Shown piece after piece: positions 47,203-55,377 of a DNA stretch of 64,000 nucleotides. The first letter of the stretch is position 1, and each line of letters starts with the position of its first letter. The notes below the pieces were generated by a model that did not search any database, was not told where the DNA came from, and saw only the letters and a list, made by a program, of their open reading frames with translations. Source of the DNA: Betaproteobacteria bacterium (GTDB lineage: Bacteria; Pseudomonadota; Gammaproteobacteria; Burkholderiales; Rhodocyclaceae). The DNA lies in assembly GCA_016703785.1 (NCBI GenBank), contig JADJBM010000010.1, positions 1-64,000 on the forward strand, read 5' to 3'. The position numbers were made by a program, and so were the translations under genes.

Positions 47203-47649
47203 ATGAAAAACTCAATCGCCGCCTCCCTCGCCCTTTCCGCTTTTCTCGTCGCCACCCCAACCCTCGCCGACAAGCCCGACTGGGCCGGCGGCGGCAAGCA
47301 CGGCAAGAAGCGCGATGACCGCGGCGGCCAATCCGCCAGCCGCTTCGACGACAACCATCGCCGCATCATTGCCGAGTACTACGGCGGGCAAAGCCATCCC
47401 GGGAAAAAATGCCCACCCGGCCTCGCCAAGAAAAACAACGGTTGCATGCCGCCCGGCCAGGCGAAAAAGTGGGGCATGGGCCGCCCCCTGCCCGGTGATC
47501 TTCGCTACTACGATCTGCCGCGCGACCTGCTCATGCGCCTGCCCCCGCCGCCCGCCGGCCACCGCTACGTGCGCGTCGCCGCCGACATCCTCCTCATCGC
47601 CATCGGCAGCAGCATGGTCCTCGACGCCGTCGAGGATCTCGTCCGCTAG
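47203..47649 (+). CDS. RcnB/CigR-like small exported protein
   Basis: A 148-residue protein with a signal peptide (IAASLALSAFLVATPTLA), a basic Gly/Lys/Arg-rich mature start, a conserved KKCPPGLAKKNNGCMPPGQAKKW segment in two halves with one Cys each, and a C-terminal hydrophobic stretch (YVRVAADILLIAIGSSMVLDAV). This matches the RcnB family group that includes CigR-type proteins; roles range from nickel/cobalt homeostasis to secretion control. GGAG precedes the ATG. The gene is bracketed by two copies of the same palindromic repeat. Confidence 0.7.
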   Translation: MKNSIAASLALSAFLVATPTLADKPDWAGGGKHGKKRDDRGGQSASRFDDNHRRIIAEYYGGQSHPGKKCPPGLAKKNNGCMPPGQAKKWGMGRPLPGDLRYYDLPRDLLMRLPPPPAGHRYVRVAADILLIAIGSSMVLDAVEDLVR

Positions 47650-47659
47650 CTTTCACACG

Positions 47660-47698
47660 CCCCTCTCCCGCGCGCGGGAGAGGGGCAGGGGGAGAGGG
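47660..47698. repeat. palindromic GC-rich repeat, right copy
   Basis: A perfect 26-base palindrome (arms CCCCTCTCCCGCG and CGCGGGAGAGGGG) followed by CAGGGGGAGAGGG. Same layout as the copy at 47121-47159, in the same orientation. Confidence 0.75.
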
Positions 47699-47750
47699 CA
47701 TCAAGCCCCGTCATTCCGCTCCCTCCGAAGCACCGACAGAAACAACCGGA

Positions 47751-47774
47751 AAAGTCAGTCCCTGTGGTACGGCG
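47751..47774 (-). repeat. dispersed motif copy F (CGCCGT-N9-RCTGACTTT)
   Basis: Minus strand: CGCCGT at 47774-47769, nine bases, ACTGACTTT at 47759-47751. Its nine-base spacer is nearly the same as in copy E. Confidence 0.7.
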
Positions 47775-47808
47775 AGGAATACGGCTTGGGAGCGGGAATC
47801 GTTCAGGA

Positions 47809-47832
47809 AAAGTCAGTCCCGCCAGTACGGCG
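47809..47832 (-). repeat. dispersed motif copy G (CGCCGT-N9-RCTGACTTT)
   Basis: Minus strand: CGCCGT at 47832-47827, nine bases, ACTGACTTT at 47817-47809. Direct repeat of copy F. Confidence 0.7.
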
Positions 47833-48086
47833 AAGGGGTGCTATCGACCCCGTGGCGACGCCCGTTCCGACCAAGCCGAGCGACTCTTCCTCGGCCTTTG
47901 CGGAAATTCTATCGGCCAAGCGGCAACTGCCGCTCACGACCCAAAGCGGTTGATTGCGGAACGGGGAAGCGGTCATTCAGAATTTTGGTCATAGCCGCAG
48001 ACGACTTGTCCGGCAGAGGCGGTGCAGGTTAATCGCCGTCTGCCCCAGATTTCCTCATTTTTTGGTGCTAATCGTTGGGGGAGTAG

Positions 48087-48144
48087 CTAAAAGTACCGGA
48101 GTCGAATTCTTTCAATACAGGAAATCGACTCCGGTACCTTTTAG
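48087..48144. repeat. long inverted repeat (REP-like hairpin)
   Basis: Arms CTAAAAGTACCGGAGTCGA (48087-48105) and TCGACTCCGGTACCTTTTAG (48125-48144) match except for one extra C, with a 19-base loop. This resembles dispersed hairpin repeats handled by REP-associated tyrosine transposases, none of which is in the window. It lies downstream of the VOC gene and could also stop its transcript. Confidence 0.75.
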
Positions 48145-48199
48145 TTCTTTGTGTGGCTTTATGCGCAAGGTCCGGGTTGCCGTCGGGTTGGCCCACTGA

Positions 48200-48631
48200 C
48201 TACCACTTGTCATGGCGATCTCGGCGCTCCTGGCGGTAGTTCGTGACTTCGAGGCGAATGCCATCGGGGTCAGTGAGGAAGGTTGCCCAATAGTCAGGGG
48301 CATATCTGTAGTAGAGCTTTGCCTCCGAAGCCTCGACACCCGCCGCACGAAGTTGATTGGCAACCGCCACAACATCAGCGACTGACTCGACGCGAAGACA
48401 AAAGTGATGAAGCCCAGGAGCGTAGGAGTCGTGCCCGTTGGAATTACGCGATGGACGAAGAACATAACCGAAATGACGATTGAAGTACTGGACATGCGGA
48501 TCGCCACCCAAGGTGAACTTGTTCTTTCGGAAGCCAAGTGCCTCAAGTAAGACGTGATCATAGAAAGGCTCAGAGCGCAGAAGGTCAGACACCGTGATGT
48601 AGATATGGTCGATTCCAATTACTTCGGTCAT
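48200..48631 (-). CDS. VOC (glyoxalase/bleomycin resistance/dioxygenase) superfamily protein
   Basis: A 143-residue single VOC-fold protein: IDHIYITVSDLLRSEPFYDHVLLEALGF in pieces at the N-terminus, GLHHFCLRV near 73 and DPDGIRLEV near 122, giving candidate metal ligands H, H and E. Members act as glyoxalases, thiol transferases, dioxygenases or antibiotic-binding proteins; substrate unknown. Codon use and GC are visibly lower than the flanking genes, and repeats bracket the gene, both signs of recent acquisition. Confidence 0.8.
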   Translation of the reverse strand: MTEVIGIDHIYITVSDLLRSEPFYDHVLLEALGFRKNKFTLGGDPHVQYFNRHFGYVLRPSRNSNGHDSYAPGLHHFCLRVESVADVVAVANQLRAAGVEASEAKLYYRYAPDYWATFLTDPDGIRLEVTNYRQERRDRHDKW

Positions 48632-48663
48632 AGCGTGACGATGAGATGGCTAACAGTTATTAG

Positions 48664-48681
48664 ACGGACCCACGGGTCCGT
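48664..48681. repeat. perfect short hairpin upstream of the VOC gene
   Basis: ACGGACCC, AC, GGGTCCGT: an 8-bp perfect stem 33 bases before the VOC start. No T-run follows; it could be an operator or a repeat end. Confidence 0.45.
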
Positions 48682-48842
48682 ATATGAATTGATATTGAGT
48701 CAGGAGTATGCTCCGGTAATACATTGATGCGCAAGGCATCTTGCGTGACGGCGTCTGTATAACAACCGCAACATCACGGACAGACGGATCTGGTCGTATC
48801 GGTCCGCTCCTGGTCGAAAGTACGCGCCCTGTCTTGATGCAT

Positions 48843-48866
48843 CGCCGTATCACAGGGACTGACTTT
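48843..48866 (+). repeat. dispersed motif copy E (CGCCGT-N9-RCTGACTTT)
   Basis: CGCCGT at 48843-48848 and ACTGACTTT at 48858-48866, 18 bases beyond the native stop of the membrane-protein gene on the minus strand. Confidence 0.7.
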
Positions 48867-48883
48867 CCCTGCCGAGCCGGTTC

Positions 48884-49397
48884 TCACCTTCGCCTGACAG
48901 CTTTCATCGCGCTCCAAACCGCAAGCGCCGCCAGGCCGCTTGCGACGCACAGCACATGCAGGCCATCCACCGACATCCAGCCGTGCCAGGGATTGGTTTC
49001 GAGGGCGGGCCAGAGGGGTAACGTCGACGTGCATCGCCATGTCGAGCGCGAGGTGGCTCCAGGCGCCGAGCAGGGCGCCGATGAAAGCCTGCTTAGATGA
49101 GATTGTCGCCGGACAGCCGAGCCATCCTGCCTGCGCCGGGCTGAGTTGGCGGTTCCAGAAGCGCAGCCAGGCTTCGCCGGCGATTCGTCCCGGCCAGGCG
49201 GCGGCGAGGGCGGCCAGCGTGGCGCCGGGCAGGGTGTGGAAGAAGCGGTGCGCCGGTTCGCCGGTGAGGAAGAAGAGGAGGATGGGTTCGAGGTCGATGA
49301 GGCCGTTGGCGAGCGCGAAGGTGGTCCAGCTGACATGCCGCGGCGCCGCGGCCTTGATGAGGGCGCCGGGGCCGAAATGGAAGGGAGTGATTGGCAC
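48884..49397 (-). pseudogene. DUF4184-like membrane protein, frameshifted near its C-terminus
   Basis: From ATG 49397 the frame gives a membrane protein starting MPITPFHFGPGALIKAAAPR with FALANGLIDLEP and GAWSHLALDMAMHVDV, a pattern of metal-dependent-hydrolase-like membrane proteins (DUF4184-like, by eye). At about 49010-49022 the frame goes wrong (RPRNQSLARLD); shifting by one base continues as PLWPALETNPWHGWMSVDGL and ends with a hydrophobic helix and AVRRR at 48884. The unshifted frame runs on to 48774 as junk. A single missing base, natural or technical, explains it. Confidence 0.65.
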
Positions 49398-49425
49398 GGC
49401 GCTGTGGTGAGGGAATGGCCCTTCG

Positions 49426-49746
49426 CTATCCCCAGGCGCGGGTCAGCAATTCGTCGAGTGCATCCATGATGCGGCCTCCCTCGTGGGCCAGTGATGCCAC
49501 GGACTCGCCCAGCCGGTCAATGGGAACCGACACGATCTCCAGTGGGTGCAGGACGACTGTGATGCCTTCGATCTTGAAAGCCGGATTGAAGCGGGCGTTG
49601 CTGATTTTTCCGAGAGTCGATTTCCGTACCAGGGGAACGACGACTCTGCGGCGATAGCCGTCGAAAAGGGATGACTGCACCAACACGACGTAGGGGATGT
49701 CATCCCTGCTTTTCCCCGTATTCCGATGTACGTCGAATTGGGCCAT
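49426..49746 (-). CDS. ccdB: CcdB family toxin
   Basis: A 106-residue CcdB-type toxin: MAQFDVHRNTGKSRDDIPYV, LVQSSLFDGYRRRVVVPL and the C-terminal GGRIMDALDELLTRAWG with the Trp-Gly end that contacts GyrA in F-plasmid CcdB. CcdB poisons DNA gyrase. It overlaps the ccdA stop by one base, the normal antitoxin-toxin order. A chromosomal ccdAB locus. Confidence 0.92.
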   Translation of the reverse strand: MAQFDVHRNTGKSRDDIPYVVLVQSSLFDGYRRRVVVPLVRKSTLGKISNARFNPAFKIEGITVVLHPLEIVSVPIDRLGESVASLAHEGGRIMDALDELLTRAWG

Positions 49747-49997
49747 CAGAGCGTGGAATATTCGTCGGCAAATGAGCCGACCTTGGCGTTGAAGTCGTTC
49801 CAGGTGGCGACAGTTGCCTCAAGCGCTTTGGCTTTGTCGAGGCGTTGCTGCCGTTCATGCTTGACGAAATCCGCCAGGAGCGACTCGACGACACCGGAGA
49901 GGTTGTCGGTGATGCCTCGGGCCTGGAGCACCAGGTCTTCGTTCAGGGTCAGGTTGACGGGACGCTTGCGTGCCGCCAGGTTGTAGCCGGTTTTCAT
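49746..49997 (-). CDS. ccdA: CcdA family antitoxin
   Basis: An 83-residue antitoxin with an N-terminal ribbon-helix-helix (KRPVNLTLNEDLVLQARGIT) and a C-terminal helical, acidic/Trp-containing tail (ATWNDFNAKVGSFADEYSTL) that neutralises CcdB. It is first in the operon and probably autorepresses it. GGAGGTG lies just upstream of the ATG. Confidence 0.92.
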   Translation of the reverse strand: MKTGYNLAARKRPVNLTLNEDLVLQARGITDNLSGVVESLLADFVKHERQQRLDKAKALEATVATWNDFNAKVGSFADEYSTL

Positions 49998-50055
49998 GGG
50001 ACACCTCCAATGCGCATTGTATGCGCATGGCTGTGCGTTGCCAAGCGGAGCGGCG

Positions 50056-50531
50056 TCAGTCGCAGCTTACCTTGCAGGCGGCCGGGTCGGCGGTGCAGTT
50101 GCCGTCGCCCTGCACCTTGCATTGCGCCTTGGTGCGATGGGTGAAGAGGATGCCTTCGGGGTAGCTGCAGGCGAGGCGCGTCAGCTTGCCTTGTTTGCTG
50201 ACGGCGATGGCAGCGGGCTTGAGATTCTTCAGCGCGCCGGCCGGCAGGTCGCAGGAGATGTAGGCCTGGAACAGGCCGTCCTTTGACTCCCACAGGGCGA
50301 CGTTTTTCAGCTTGCGGTAGTTCGCATAGCTGGCGCAGGTGTCGTAATCCTTTGCATAGAGGCGCTTGTCGTCGCTGCAGAATCCGTTGAAGGTATATTT
50401 CAGCTCCTCTTCCGAGGGACAGGTGGCGACCTGCACGGCGGTGGCGGGGTCGGCAGGCAGGCGAGGGTGTCGGCGAGCGCGGGGAAGGCGGCTTGCAGCA
50501 ACAACACCAGGACAACGAATAGCTTGTTCAT
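50056..50531 (-). pseudogene. small secreted cysteine-rich protein, frameshifted after the signal peptide
   Basis: ATG 50531 begins a clear signal peptide (MNKLFVVLVLLLQAAFPALA). After about 8 more residues the frame turns to Pro/Arg-rich sequence. The mature protein continues in another frame from about 50465 (ATAVQVATCPSEEELKYTF) to the stop at 50056, with eight Cys in even spacing, probably disulfides in the periplasm (CKVSCD at the end). One base indel at about 50455-50478 restores a protein of roughly 158 residues. Family unknown. Confidence 0.6.
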
Positions 50532-50572
50532 CGATCTTCCTTGGCAACGTAATGACGCATATTTTACATGCG

Positions 50573-50602
50573 AAAAAAAGCCACCCCGCGGGGTGGCTTT
50601 TT
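50573..50602. terminator. rho-independent terminator after aceA
   Basis: A-run, GCCACCCCG, CGGGGTGGC, T-run. Perfect stem, 18 bases beyond the aceA stop on the minus strand. Confidence 0.92.
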
Positions 50603-50620
50603 CGTCGAAGCGAAGGATGC

Positions 50621-51931
50621 TTAGTGACTGGCAGCCTTCTTGTCGAAGAACTGCTCGTCTTCCGTCGAGCCCTTGAGGGCGGCGGTGGAGGCATCGCGCT
50701 CGATCGTCGTGGTGACGGCGTCGAAGTAGCCGGTGCCGACCTCGCGCTGGTGCTTGACGGCGGTGAAGCCCTTCTCGGCGGCGGCGAACTCGGCCTCCTG
50801 CAGCTCGACGAAGGCGCTCATCTGGTTGCGGGCGTAGCCGTGGGCCAGGTTGAACATCGAGTAGTTGAGGCTGTGGAAGCCGGCCAGGGTGATGAACTGG
50901 AACTTGTAGCCCATGGCGCCCAGTTCCTTCTGGAATTTGGCAATGGTGGCGTCGTCCAGGTTCTTCTTCCAGTTGAAGGAAGGCGAGCAGTTGTAGGCGA
51001 GCAGTTTGCCGGGGAATTGCTTGTGGATCGCCTCGGCGAACTTTCGGGCGAATTCGAGATCCGGCTTGCCGGTCTCGCACCACACCAGATCGGCCCAGGG
51101 CGCGTAGGCGAGGCCGCGCGAAATGGCCTGATCAATGCCTGGCTTGGTCTTGTAGAAGCCCTCGACGGTTCGCTCGCCAGTGCAGAACGGTATGTCGTTG
51201 GCGTCAACGTCGGAGGTCAGCAGGTCGGCGGCCTCGGCGTCGGTTCGCGCGATGACCAAGGTCGGCACGCCCATGACGTCGGCGGCGAGGCGCGCGGCGA
51301 CGAGTTTGGCGACGGCTTCGCGCGAGGGCACGAGCACCTTGCCACCCATGTGGCCGCATTTCTTGACCGAGGCGAGCTGGTCTTCCCAGTGCACGCCGGC
51401 GGCGCCGGCTTCGATCATGGCTTTCATCAATTCGAAGGCGTTCAGCACGCCGCCAAAACCGGCTTCGGCATCGGCGACGATCGGAGCGTAGTAGTCCAGA
51501 TAGCCTTCGTCGCCGGGACGCTTGCCCTCGGACCACTGGATCTGGTCGCAGCGCTGGAAAGTGTTGTTGATGCGCTTGACCACCAGGGGCACGGAGTTGG
51601 CGGGGTAGAGCGACTGGTCGGGGTACATCTCGCCGGCGATGTTGGCGTCGCCCGCGACCTGCCAGCCGGAGAGGTAGATGGCCTTCAGGCCGGCCTTGAC
51701 CTGCTGCATGGCCTGGTTGCCGGTCAGGGCGCCCAGCGCGTTGACGAAGGGCTCGTTATTGACCAGGTCCCACAGTTTCTCTGCGCCGCGGCGGGCCAGG
51801 GTGTGCTCGATGGTGAGCGAGCCACGCAGGCGCACGACATCTTCAGCCGTGTACCCGCGCTTGACGTTCTTCCAGCGGGGGTTCTCTGCCCACTCTTTTT
51901 TCAGTTTGGCAACTTCGAGTTCGTTGTTCAT
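50621..51931 (-). CDS. aceA: isocitrate lyase
   Basis: AceA splits isocitrate to glyoxylate and succinate, the entry step of the glyoxylate bypass. The catalytic signature KKCGHMGGKVLVP lies near residue 190, with WEDQLAS before it, RTDAEAADLLTSDVD near 226 and the NCSPSFNWK segment near 314. Length 436 is that of the short bacterial form. ATG 51931 preferred over an upstream in-frame start. Monocistronic, with its own terminator; aceB is elsewhere in the window (26 kb). Confidence 0.96.
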   Translation of the reverse strand: MNNELEVAKLKKEWAENPRWKNVKRGYTAEDVVRLRGSLTIEHTLARRGAEKLWDLVNNEPFVNALGALTGNQAMQQVKAGLKAIYLSGWQVAGDANIAGEMYPDQSLYPANSVPLVVKRINNTFQRCDQIQWSEGKRPGDEGYLDYYAPIVADAEAGFGGVLNAFELMKAMIEAGAAGVHWEDQLASVKKCGHMGGKVLVPSREAVAKLVAARLAADVMGVPTLVIARTDAEAADLLTSDVDANDIPFCTGERTVEGFYKTKPGIDQAISRGLAYAPWADLVWCETGKPDLEFARKFAEAIHKQFPGKLLAYNCSPSFNWKKNLDDATIAKFQKELGAMGYKFQFITLAGFHSLNYSMFNLAHGYARNQMSAFVELQEAEFAAAEKGFTAVKHQREVGTGYFDAVTTTIERDASTAALKGSTEDEQFFDKKAASH

Positions 51932-52244
51932 TGCAATCCTCTTCGTCAATGCTTGGATGTATAACAATCTGTCTGGCAAACCGGTCGGCGGAACGGGGTT
52001 GATATCCTGCCGTTGCGAACGCAGAAAAGGCGGATTGCCTAGTTACGTTTCGTGCAAGAAGTGAAGTATAGAGGGGTTTTTGCGAAGCAACAACCAAAAA
52101 TAGAGTCTTATATATAATTAATTAAACATTTATAATCAAGCAATAACAGAATATTTACCGTATTACAAAATGCTGTTCATTCAGCGAAAAGGAAAACATG
52201 TTGCTATGCAGCATAAGCTGAATTTCCATAATCCGGGAAATCGG
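51932..52244. promoter_or_regulatory. AT-rich region upstream of aceA
   Basis: 313 bases with no gene. The part at about 52085-52200 is very AT-rich (runs such as TATATATAATTAATTAAAC), unlike anything else in the window. It must contain the aceA promoter on the minus strand and the end of the rraA transcript. A regulator or UP-element site is likely, but no specific operator is recognised. Confidence 0.5.
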
Positions 52245-52742
52245 CTACTGCCTGAGTTCATCAGGTGAAAGCAGCGCCCCGTCGTGGTCCGCATACAGAT
52301 AGTGTCCAGGGACGAAAGTGCTGTCGCAGAACGTCACAACGATTCCTGCATCTCCCGCGCCTTTCTTGATGCTCTTCAAGGGGTGGGTGTCCAGCGCCAG
52401 CACGCCGATGTTCATGTTGCCGATGGCAAGCGAGTCGCGGATGCAGCCGTAAACGACGATTCCCGCCCAGCCGTTCTGCATGCCGAGCCGAGCCAGTTGG
52501 TCGCCCACCAGGGCGCAGCGCAGGCTGCCGCCGCCGTCGATAACTAGCACGCGGTTGTCGCCGGGCGATTCCAGTGCCTTGCGCACCAGCGTGTTGTCTT
52601 CAAACAGCTTGAGCGTGGTGATGCGTCCGTGAAAGACACTGCATCCGCCATACGATTTGAGCCTAGGCTCGAGTACGCAGATCTGACCGGCACGTACCGT
52701 GTCTTCGTATAAGTCGCAGAGATCGGCAGTGTGAAAATCCAT
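52245..52742 (-). CDS. rraA: RraA family protein (RNase E activity regulator type)
   Basis: A 165-residue RraA-fold protein: TADLCDLYEDTVR at the N-terminus, SPGDNRVLVIDGGGSLRCALVGDQLA near 60 in pieces, and GIVVYGCIRDSLAIG near 94 with RD. The family includes RNase E inhibitors and HMG/oxaloacetate aldolases with the same fold; the GxxxxD metal motif is present, so either activity is open. The clpA terminator lies just before it on the same strand. Confidence 0.88.
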   Translation of the reverse strand: MDFHTADLCDLYEDTVRAGQICVLEPRLKSYGGCSVFHGRITTLKLFEDNTLVRKALESPGDNRVLVIDGGGSLRCALVGDQLARLGMQNGWAGIVVYGCIRDSLAIGNMNIGVLALDTHPLKSIKKGAGDAGIVVTFCDSTFVPGHYLYADHDGALLSPDELRQ

Positions 52743-52754
52743 TTGAGACTCCGG

Positions 52755-52786
52755 AAAAAGCAACGGCGGCATGCCTGCCGCCGTTG
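52755..52786 (-). terminator. rho-independent terminator after clpA
   Basis: Arms CAACGGCGGCA and TGCCGCCGTTG around a 4-base loop, followed on the minus strand by a C and five T. Ends the clpS-clpA operon. Confidence 0.88.
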
Positions 52787-52802
52787 GTCAGGATATGTGG
52801 CG

Positions 52803-55067
52803 TCAGGCGACCGGCTCGGCTACTTCGTCGAACAACAACTTCACTTTCCTGTCGCTATCGAGGTCGATGGTGACGCGGCCACCGTTGGACAGGCGGCCGA
52901 ACAGCAATTCGTCGGCGAGTGCGGCGCGAATGGTGTCCTGGATCAGGCGTGCCATGGGACGCGCACCCATGAGCGGATCGAATCCCGCCTCGGACAGCCA
53001 GTCCTTGAGCTTGTCGGTGAAGACGGCCTCCACCTTCTTCTCGTGCAACTGTGCTTCGAGTTGCATGAGGAACTTGTCCACCACGCGCAGGATGACCTCG
53101 TGGTCGAGCGCTGCGAAGGAAATAATGCCATCGAGCCGGTTGCGGAATTCGGGCGAGAACACGCGCTTGATCTCGGCCATCTCGTCGCCCGCCGCGCGGG
53201 AATTCGAGAAGCCGATGCCGCCCTTCTGCAGCATCTCAGCGCCGGCATTGGTTGTCATGACGATGACGACGTTGCGGAAGTCCGTCTGGCGGCCATTGTT
53301 GTCGGTCAGCGTGCCGTGATCCATCACCTGCAGCAGGATGTTGTAGATGTCCGGGTGCGCCTTCTCGATCTCGTCGAGCAGCAGCACGGTGTGCGGCTTC
53401 TTGGTGATGGCCTCGGTGAGCTGGCCTCCCTGGTCGAAGCCGACATAGCCCGGGGGCGCACCGATCAGACGCGAAACGGCATGTCGCTCCATGTATTCGG
53501 ACATGTCGAAGCGCACCAGTTCTATTCCCATGCAGTAGGCCAGTTGGCGTGCGACTTCGGTCTTGCCGACGCCGGTCGGGCCGGAGAATAGAAAGCTGCC
53601 GATCGGCTTGGTGGGGCTGCCAAGGCCGGAACGCGACATCTTGATCGCCTTGGCCAGCGCCTCAATGGCCTTGTCCTGCCCAAACACCACCGACTTCAGG
53701 TCGCGATCGAGATTCTTCAGGGCGGCGCGGTCATCCGACGACACATGCTGCGAAGGCACGCGTGCGATTTTGGCAACGATTTCCTCGATCTCGGTCTTGC
53801 CGATGACTTTTTTCTGCTTTGACTTCGGCAGGATGCGCTGTGCCGCACCGGCCTCGTCGATGACATCTATGGCCTTGTCGGGAAGATGGCGGTCGCCGAT
53901 GTAGCGGGCGGAGAGCTCCGCGGCGCTGGTAATGGCTTGCGCCGAGTACTTGACGCTGTGGTGCTGCTCGAAGCGTGTCTTGAGTCCCTTGAGGATCGAT
54001 ATGGTCTCTTCTACGGAAGGTTCATTGACGTCGATCTTCTGGAATCGCCGAGACAAGGCGTGATCCTTCTCGAAGACGCCGCGATATTCGGTGTATGTAG
54101 TCGCGCCGATGCATTTCATCTGGCCGGAGGCAAGTGCCGGTTTGAGCAGGTTGGAAGCGTCGAGCGTTCCCCCCGAGGCGGCGCCGGCGCCGATGAGTGT
54201 GTGGATCTCGTCGATGAAGAGGATGGCGTTGTGGTTGTCCATCAGTTGCTTGAGTACCGCCTTCAGGCGCTGCTCGAAATCGCCGCGATACTTGGTGCCG
54301 GCCAGAAGCGCACCCATGTCGAGCGCGTAGATCTGCGCGTGCGCCAGGATCTCCGGCACGCGGCCCTCGACGATGCGCCGTGCAAGGCCCTCTGCGATGG
54401 CCGTCTTGCCGACGCCGGCTTCGCCAACCAGCAACGGGTTGTTCTTGCGGCGACGGCAGAGGGTTTGTATGACGCGCTCGAGTTCCTTGTCCCGACCGAT
54501 GAGCGGATCGATCTTGCCCATCAGGGCCTGGGCGTTGAGATTCTGAGTGTAATTCTCCAAGGCGCCGCCAGCCTGCTGCCCCTCGTGTTCCTGTTCCTGC
54601 TGCTCAGCCTCGCTCCGTGGGCCACCTTGCGCAGGCGCCTTGGTGATGCCGTGCGAGATGAAATTGACCACGTCGAGGCGAGTGATGCCCTGACGTTGCA
54701 AGAAGTAGACAGCGTGAGAGTCCTTTTCCCCGAAGATGGCGACGAGGACGTTGGCGCCGGTCACTTCCTTCTTGCCGGAGGATTGGACATGTAGGATGGC
54801 TCTCTGAATGACGCGTTGGAAGCCCAACGTAGGCTGGGTGTCGATCTCGTCGCTGCCGGCAACGGTCGGCGTGTGCTCGGCGATGAAGGCGATCAACTCC
54901 TTTCGCAGTTCCTCGACGTTGGCGGCGCATGCACGCAAGACCTCGGCGGCAGAAGGGTTGTCGAGCAGAGCCAGTAGCAAATGCTCCACGGTGATGAACT
55001 CGTGACGCTTCTGCCTTGCTTCGACAAAGGCCATATGCAGACTGACTTCCAACTCCTGCGCAATCAT
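52803..55067 (-). CDS. clpA: ATP-dependent Clp protease ATP-binding subunit ClpA
   Basis: ClpA is the AAA+ unfoldase of ClpAP. N-domain (residues 1-145), D1 Walker A GEAGVGKT near 214, D2 Walker A GPTGVGKT near 495, and the ClpP-binding IGF-type loop (GGIGFSNS near 618). Length 754 is standard. Its N-domain binds the adaptor ClpS, encoded immediately upstream with one base between stop and start. Confidence 0.96.
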   Translation of the reverse strand: MIAQELEVSLHMAFVEARQKRHEFITVEHLLLALLDNPSAAEVLRACAANVEELRKELIAFIAEHTPTVAGSDEIDTQPTLGFQRVIQRAILHVQSSGKKEVTGANVLVAIFGEKDSHAVYFLQRQGITRLDVVNFISHGITKAPAQGGPRSEAEQQEQEHEGQQAGGALENYTQNLNAQALMGKIDPLIGRDKELERVIQTLCRRRKNNPLLVGEAGVGKTAIAEGLARRIVEGRVPEILAHAQIYALDMGALLAGTKYRGDFEQRLKAVLKQLMDNHNAILFIDEIHTLIGAGAASGGTLDASNLLKPALASGQMKCIGATTYTEYRGVFEKDHALSRRFQKIDVNEPSVEETISILKGLKTRFEQHHSVKYSAQAITSAAELSARYIGDRHLPDKAIDVIDEAGAAQRILPKSKQKKVIGKTEIEEIVAKIARVPSQHVSSDDRAALKNLDRDLKSVVFGQDKAIEALAKAIKMSRSGLGSPTKPIGSFLFSGPTGVGKTEVARQLAYCMGIELVRFDMSEYMERHAVSRLIGAPPGYVGFDQGGQLTEAITKKPHTVLLLDEIEKAHPDIYNILLQVMDHGTLTDNNGRQTDFRNVVIVMTTNAGAEMLQKGGIGFSNSRAAGDEMAEIKRVFSPEFRNRLDGIISFAALDHEVILRVVDKFLMQLEAQLHEKKVEAVFTDKLKDWLSEAGFDPLMGARPMARLIQDTIRAALADELLFGRLSNGGRVTIDLDSDRKVKLLFDEVAEPVA

Positions 55068-55068
55068 C

Positions 55069-55377
55069 TCAACTTTCCTCCATCACGCACGCCAGCGGAT
55101 GCTGGTGCTCCCGGGCGTAGCCCGTCACCAGTTCAACCTTGGTGGCGGCGACATCCCGCGGAAAGACGCCGCACACGCCGACACCTTCCCTGTGCACTTT
55201 GAGCATGATTCGCATCGCTTGTTCGCGACTCATGCCAAAGAAATTCTGCAGCACGACGACTACGAAGTCCATGGGCGTGTAATCGTCATTTAACAGCAAA
55301 ACCTTGAACAGCGGTGGCGGCTTTGTTTTGGTCCGCTCCGCTTCGAGCACCGATTCGCTCTGCTTGCGCGTAGCCAT
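55069..55377 (-). CDS. clpS: ATP-dependent Clp protease adaptor ClpS
   Basis: A 102-residue N-degron adaptor: KVLLLNDDYTPMDFVVVVLQ with the conserved Asp-Asp, the hydrophobic pocket region and the HREGVGVCGVFPRDVAATKV segment. It recruits substrates with destabilising N-termini to ClpAP. First gene of clpSA; the 350-base region upstream is shared with the divergent cold-shock gene. Confidence 0.96.
   Translation of the reverse strand: MATRKQSESVLEAERTKTKPPPLFKVLLLNDDYTPMDFVVVVLQNFFGMSREQAMRIMLKVHREGVGVCGVFPRDVAATKVELVTGYAREHQHPLACVMEES

Larger units (their letters stand above)
47699..48199. other. 500-base gene-poor repeat region
   Basis: No protein-like frame. It holds two dispersed-motif copies (F and G, 58 bases apart), some unplaced sequence that may be relic DNA, and a long inverted repeat near 48087-48144. 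Base composition drops from about 47940 onward. It separates the cyanophycin/RcnB genes from the VOC gene. Confidence 0.6.

Noticed and set aside
48087..48640. Integron gene cassette with attC site around the VOC gene
   Set aside because: The inverted repeat is too regular and lacks RYYYAAC / GTTRRRY ends, and no integrase gene is present.
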